The position numbers were made by a program, and so were the translations under genes. From contig NC_046683.1 in assembly GCF_009870125.1 (NCBI RefSeq), positions 12,719,001-12,783,000 on the forward strand: a stretch of DNA of 64,000 nucleotides, in the 5' to 3' direction. Under the pieces are notes generated by a model, which searched no databases, was not told the DNA's origin, and worked only from the letters and a program-made list of their open reading frames with translations. This document shows positions 60,701 through 64,000 of this stretch, piece after piece. The stretch comes from Drosophila pseudoobscura (taxonomy: Eukaryota; Arthropoda; Insecta; Diptera; Drosophilidae). How positions within the stretch are numbered: position 1 is the stretch's first letter; every line of letters begins with the position of its first letter.

Positions 60701-63207
60701 TTTCACCTAAGAAGAACTGGGTCTCTGTCTCTCGATCGTGTCCACTGTCTCTCCGGCTGACAGCGGGGAAAGCTGAGGAGCTCCGAACACACCTGGGATC
60801 TCGCTCGATTTTGAATGGTATATGGTATAAATTGATGAAATTGTGTCAGTGGAATACAATTTCCTTCTTTGAAAACTCTTACGCCACTGCATTCGATTGC
60901 CGATCGAACGATTGAATTGAATAACATACTCCATTCGCAGCAAACAATTATGTTCGATCACTTATCAATCAATTGAACTGTTGCCACTGATTAACTGAAG
61001 CAATTAGCCAACTCGAACTAAGTGCCAATCTGCCAGTCGCTAGAGACAGCCACAGGAACTACCTTTTGAACCGCCTCATGTCACATCTATTAAAAGAGCC
61101 ATTATCCATTACAGTTGCATCACTACTCGTATTTTACTAAACATTTGCTCTGTTACAAGCGCGTCATGCATCAAATATTGTGGCACATTGGGCGTAGATG
61201 GAGGGCTTCGAAGAGCATCTTGCGTGGGATCTTGATCTGACTTGAAGCTGCTGCAAGTCTGTGTTGTCGTTCTCTTGAGTTCTCTGAGAGTTCTCTTCCC
61301 CAGCGTATGAGAGGACTGACAACAGATTGAAGCTCTCGCCGCTCACGATCAGGCGGCTAGGGGCATAAGCTTTGGCAGAGCCCTTGAACGAGACCAGAGG
61401 CGATCCTTCGCCGATCCTGCTTCGATTGGATCGACTGAAACCATCTAAATACATGAAATCCTAGATTAATGAATTATTTTCTGCACCACGAGTGTCTTTT
61501 CATTCCGAATCGGAGGTTTCATCATTGGGCCTGTGTGTGCCGGCAATTATAAACGTTTTGATTCGAGTAATTGGGCGCCCGAGAGCGGAGTTACGTCAGT
61601 GAGCGAGCGAGGGTAACTGTGGCATGTGGCAACATCGGGCCAAACACCTTTCCCCCCCCCCCCCCCCCCACTATCGTTAGTGGGTTGAACTTTAGCTCTT
61701 GAATGGCCCATGGATCACTCAGTAAATAAGTGATTTATATGGCCAACAAAAATATGCTGCGAGCAGATCGGAGAGGGATTTTCTGGACTGGCAAAGGGAG
61801 GAGCGGGGGAGCCAGCACTGGAAGTGCAATTTCAATAATAAATTTCTATAATTTTCTCGTTTCGTTTCCTTTCGTTTGGCTCGTTGCCGGCGTCGCTGCA
61901 AGTGAAGCGTAGAATTACGTGAAAAAGTGAAATTATGCGACGACACGACACGACACGACGCTGGTGAATGTGATCTCGGAGCTGTGGAAGTGGCAGCCAG
62001 AGCCCCAGCGCTGGAATGGAGTGGCAGTGGCGCGTGAAAGCAGTCGAAACCACCACACCAGCAGCCGCACCACCACCACCACTACAGCCACTGCCACTGC
62101 CAATGCCACCAGCGCCGGCACCACCACCAGCACCATCATCATCATCGTTGTCGATGCGTGTGACCCAATTTTCGGGGGGAATTTCGATTGCAAGTTCAAG
62201 TTTTGCTCACTTTGCATTCGGCTCTCCTCCATTCTGCGGCTCTGCGGCTCTTCCCTCTCCCCTCTATTCTCCTTCTCTGCTTCACTTCTGGCATCACTTG
62301 TCAGGCGTTGCACGTCGCCAATCGAGGAGGGGGAAAGAGGTGGAAGAAGGAGGGGAGAGCCACAGCCACAGCCACAGCCACTCCCCTTTCCAATCACTTT
62401 CTTTAGCTTTCGCATGGAACACGCCAAAACGTTTCCATCGGAAATGGAAGTGCTTTCCAAGTGCGTAACCGATTGGTAACCTGTTATCGATTGATGCTCC
62501 GATAAATGCAGATGGGATATTTATTGAAAATAATATGAATTGGTATGGTATGGTACGATGCTGCTTGATTGATCTGCTATGGGGAAAATATCCCAAACGT
62601 ACGGTTCTCAAGATCACAGAAGAGTAATGCTTTGACACCAGGAAAATGGAATAGAACCAATACAAGCCGGTTTTTAATGTCACCACGATCCACACCAGAA
62701 CTGTTTTTCCTTCATCTTGGAAGCCCATTCCATGGACTCCACCGAGAAGAGTGTTAGATCAGGGATACAGATATCCATTCACATTCCGTTCAACAAAAGT
62801 GATTGAAACAGTGTTGAAACAAAAGTGTTGTACAGTCGATTGATCACAGAGTTTTGAGAGATGACACTACTCGCTTATGGGACACCAGGTGTTGGGGGAG
62901 CTCAAGGCGTGAGAATGCGATGCGTGGGCTTGCTAAGACCTTGCTCGTGCAGATGGAGCGCCGAGGGACCTTTGAGCTTTGGTCACATTGTTTTCGAGGA
63001 CTATTTGAGAAAAGAAAAAAAATACTCTAACCATTAGTCCAGATCAGGTCTTATGTTCAGCAAATAAAGCGATTCCTCTCTGAAATCGCCCCTGGGCTAC
63101 TCGTAAATGAAATGGTCTGATGCCTTAGCCGCATCTACAAGTACCTGTCCTTTTGAATCGTTCGAACGAACCTAAAGCCTCCCGGGTCTTTGTTCTCTTC
63201 CCTGCAG
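54713..63207 (+). other. Probable first intron of the harmonin-like gene
   Basis: About 8.5 kb with no supportable exon. It contains CA repeats (56039-56058, 57484-57502, 58027-58043), GACA/GACG repeats (about 56190-56235), GCATGCT repeats (59045-59067) and a run of 18 C (61652-61669). A TTACGTCAGTGAGCGAGCGA patch at about 61591-61610 looks like an initiator/CRE-like alternative start. Otherwise nothing specific was recognised. Confidence 0.45.
61652..61669. repeat. Poly(C) run of 18
   Basis: Eighteen uninterrupted C residues, which means poly(G) on the minus strand. Runs of this length are rare in fly DNA and are prone to sequencing error. Confidence 0.85.
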
Positions 63208-63239
63208 CAGCCTGCCCTGAACCAGAACTGTCGACAGTG

Positions 63240-64000
63240 ATGACGATGACAGCAACTTCGGCCTCGATATCGACATCGGCCTCGGCATCGACGGACTGCA
63301 GCAGCAGCATGCAGGGATCCACAACCAGTTCGGCGTCCAGCGATGTGATGACCCTGACAACGACGGCCGCCTCCTCGTGGTGCGCCATCCCGACGAGCTC
63401 CAGGCTGCGGGTGCTGCGGCTGGTGCGTCCGCATCAGCGCCGCCTCCTGGCTGGTGGCCCGGAGCGTGCCAGCACGTACGGCTTTGCGGTGCGTGGCGGC
63501 CGGGAGCACGGAACCGGGTTCTTTGTCTCCCATGTGGAGCACGGCGGCGAGGCGCAGCTAAAGGGATTGCGGGTAAGTGAGGGGTGACTTTTCCGACAGC
63601 TCTTCTGTGTTTCACGGTTCTCTTTCGCGATTCCCCCTGCAGATTGGTGACCAGATCTTGCGGATCAATGGCTTTCGGCTGGACGATGCCGTGCACAAGG
63701 AGTTCATCCAGCTAGTGGGCAGCCAGGATCGGGTCACGCTCAAAGTGCGGGGCGTCGGAATGCTGCCAGTCAGGGAGTAAGTCAAAAATGATCCCAGATC
63801 TCTAAGGATTAATCCCTAACCGATCTAACCCATCCCCGAATAGCCAGCCCGAGGAGCGTCTGTCGTGGAGCGTGGTGAAGCTGCCCAGCGTCAGTGGTAC
63901 GCCCTCGGAGAGCTCCTTCAAGACGGACCGAAGGAGCGCCAGCCGCGACATAAGCGTGGTGCTGCATGTGGCACCGCGCACCAAACTGGGCCTGGGCATC
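63240..64000 (+). CDS. USH1C: Harmonin (USH1C)-like PDZ scaffold, 5' part
   Basis: Exons: 63208-63572 (ATG chosen at 63240), 63643-63776 and 63844 to beyond the window edge. Phases agree, giving 208 codons. After a Ser/Thr-rich N-terminus (~1-60), a PDZ domain spans ~65-155, with RASTYGFAVRGGREHGTGFF, the IGDQILRINGF strand and VTLKVRGVGMLPV. The order and the tail (PEERLSWSVVKLPSVSGTPS) match harmonin PDZ1 and the segment after it. The last visible residues, TKLGLGI, begin the carboxylate-binding loop of PDZ2. Harmonin scaffolds cadherin, myosin and actin complexes at stereocilia and microvilli in animals. The fly role is inferred. The N-terminal helical domain of vertebrate harmonin is not visible. 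The frame is open to the acceptor at 63208, so an upstream coding exon could still add it. The symbol is the vertebrate name. Confidence 0.85.

Noticed and set aside
63172..63696. 174-codon minus-strand ORF opposite the PDZ exon
   Set aside because: It is the shadow of the GC-rich PDZ exon; the plus frame matches harmonin PDZ1 and has proper splice sites.

Overview
This is eukaryotic DNA from a fly, almost certainly Drosophila. Genes are split by short introns with GTAAGT-type donors, and the promoters carry the Drosophila core motifs DRE (TTATCGATA), Ohler motif 1 and the AACAGCTGTT box. An INE-1-like element sits in one intron. The conserved proteins are MCTS1, an ARFGEF3/BIG3-like protein and a harmonin-like PDZ protein. 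I lean towards the obscura group, but that is inference. From memory and unchecked, the D. melanogaster counterparts are X-linked (CG5941, CG5937, CG5921), which would put the window on Muller element A.

Layout. 1-18070: non-coding DNA with microsatellites, two possible short mobile-element remnants, one candidate promoter and a perfect 13-bp inverted repeat, but no supportable exon. 18072-18310: three tandem ~75-bp units framed by CCAAT...ATTGG. 18722-19808 (-): a two-exon gene of 339 codons that I do not recognise, with a motif 1 + DRE promoter. 21396-22159 (+): MCTS1, four coding exons. 22450-22850 (+): two small ORFs (47 and 72 codons) on what looks like one transcript. 24116-32213 (+): the ARFGEF3-like gene, seven coding exons, 2094 codons, followed by a ~1.9 kb 3'UTR. 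34333-53598: about 19 kb of satellite DNA and its seed region. 53599-53742: an orphan 3' exon with its own poly(A) signal. 54100-64000 (+): promoter, probable leader exon, ~8.5 kb intron and first coding exons of a harmonin (USH1C)-like gene running off the right edge.

The satellite is the outstanding feature. It has two unit types: A (193 bp) and B (319 bp, which is A plus 126 bp). Two direct copies of GTCGATTKGC in B explain A as a deletion product. The left block is nearly pure A with higher-order duplications, the middle mixes A and B, and the right block is a locally homogenised A variant. The array meets a ~503-bp inverted repeat (50771-51275 against 51901-52403, about 99% identical) whose arms each hold the last 25 codons, stop codon and poly(A) signal of an unidentified gene. 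Between the arms are a 162-bp foldback element and degenerate ~120/245-bp repeats that resemble part of the satellite monomer. B units begin with the same bases as that terminal exon. The locus therefore appears to preserve the origin of the satellite, and the inverted arms make it a candidate hairpin-RNA/siRNA source, although poly(A) signals inside both arms argue against simple read-through.

The genes do not form a functional cluster. MCTS1 is a translation-reinitiation factor, the ARFGEF3-like protein is a large probably non-catalytic Sec7-family protein of the secretory pathway, and the harmonin-like protein is a PDZ scaffold.
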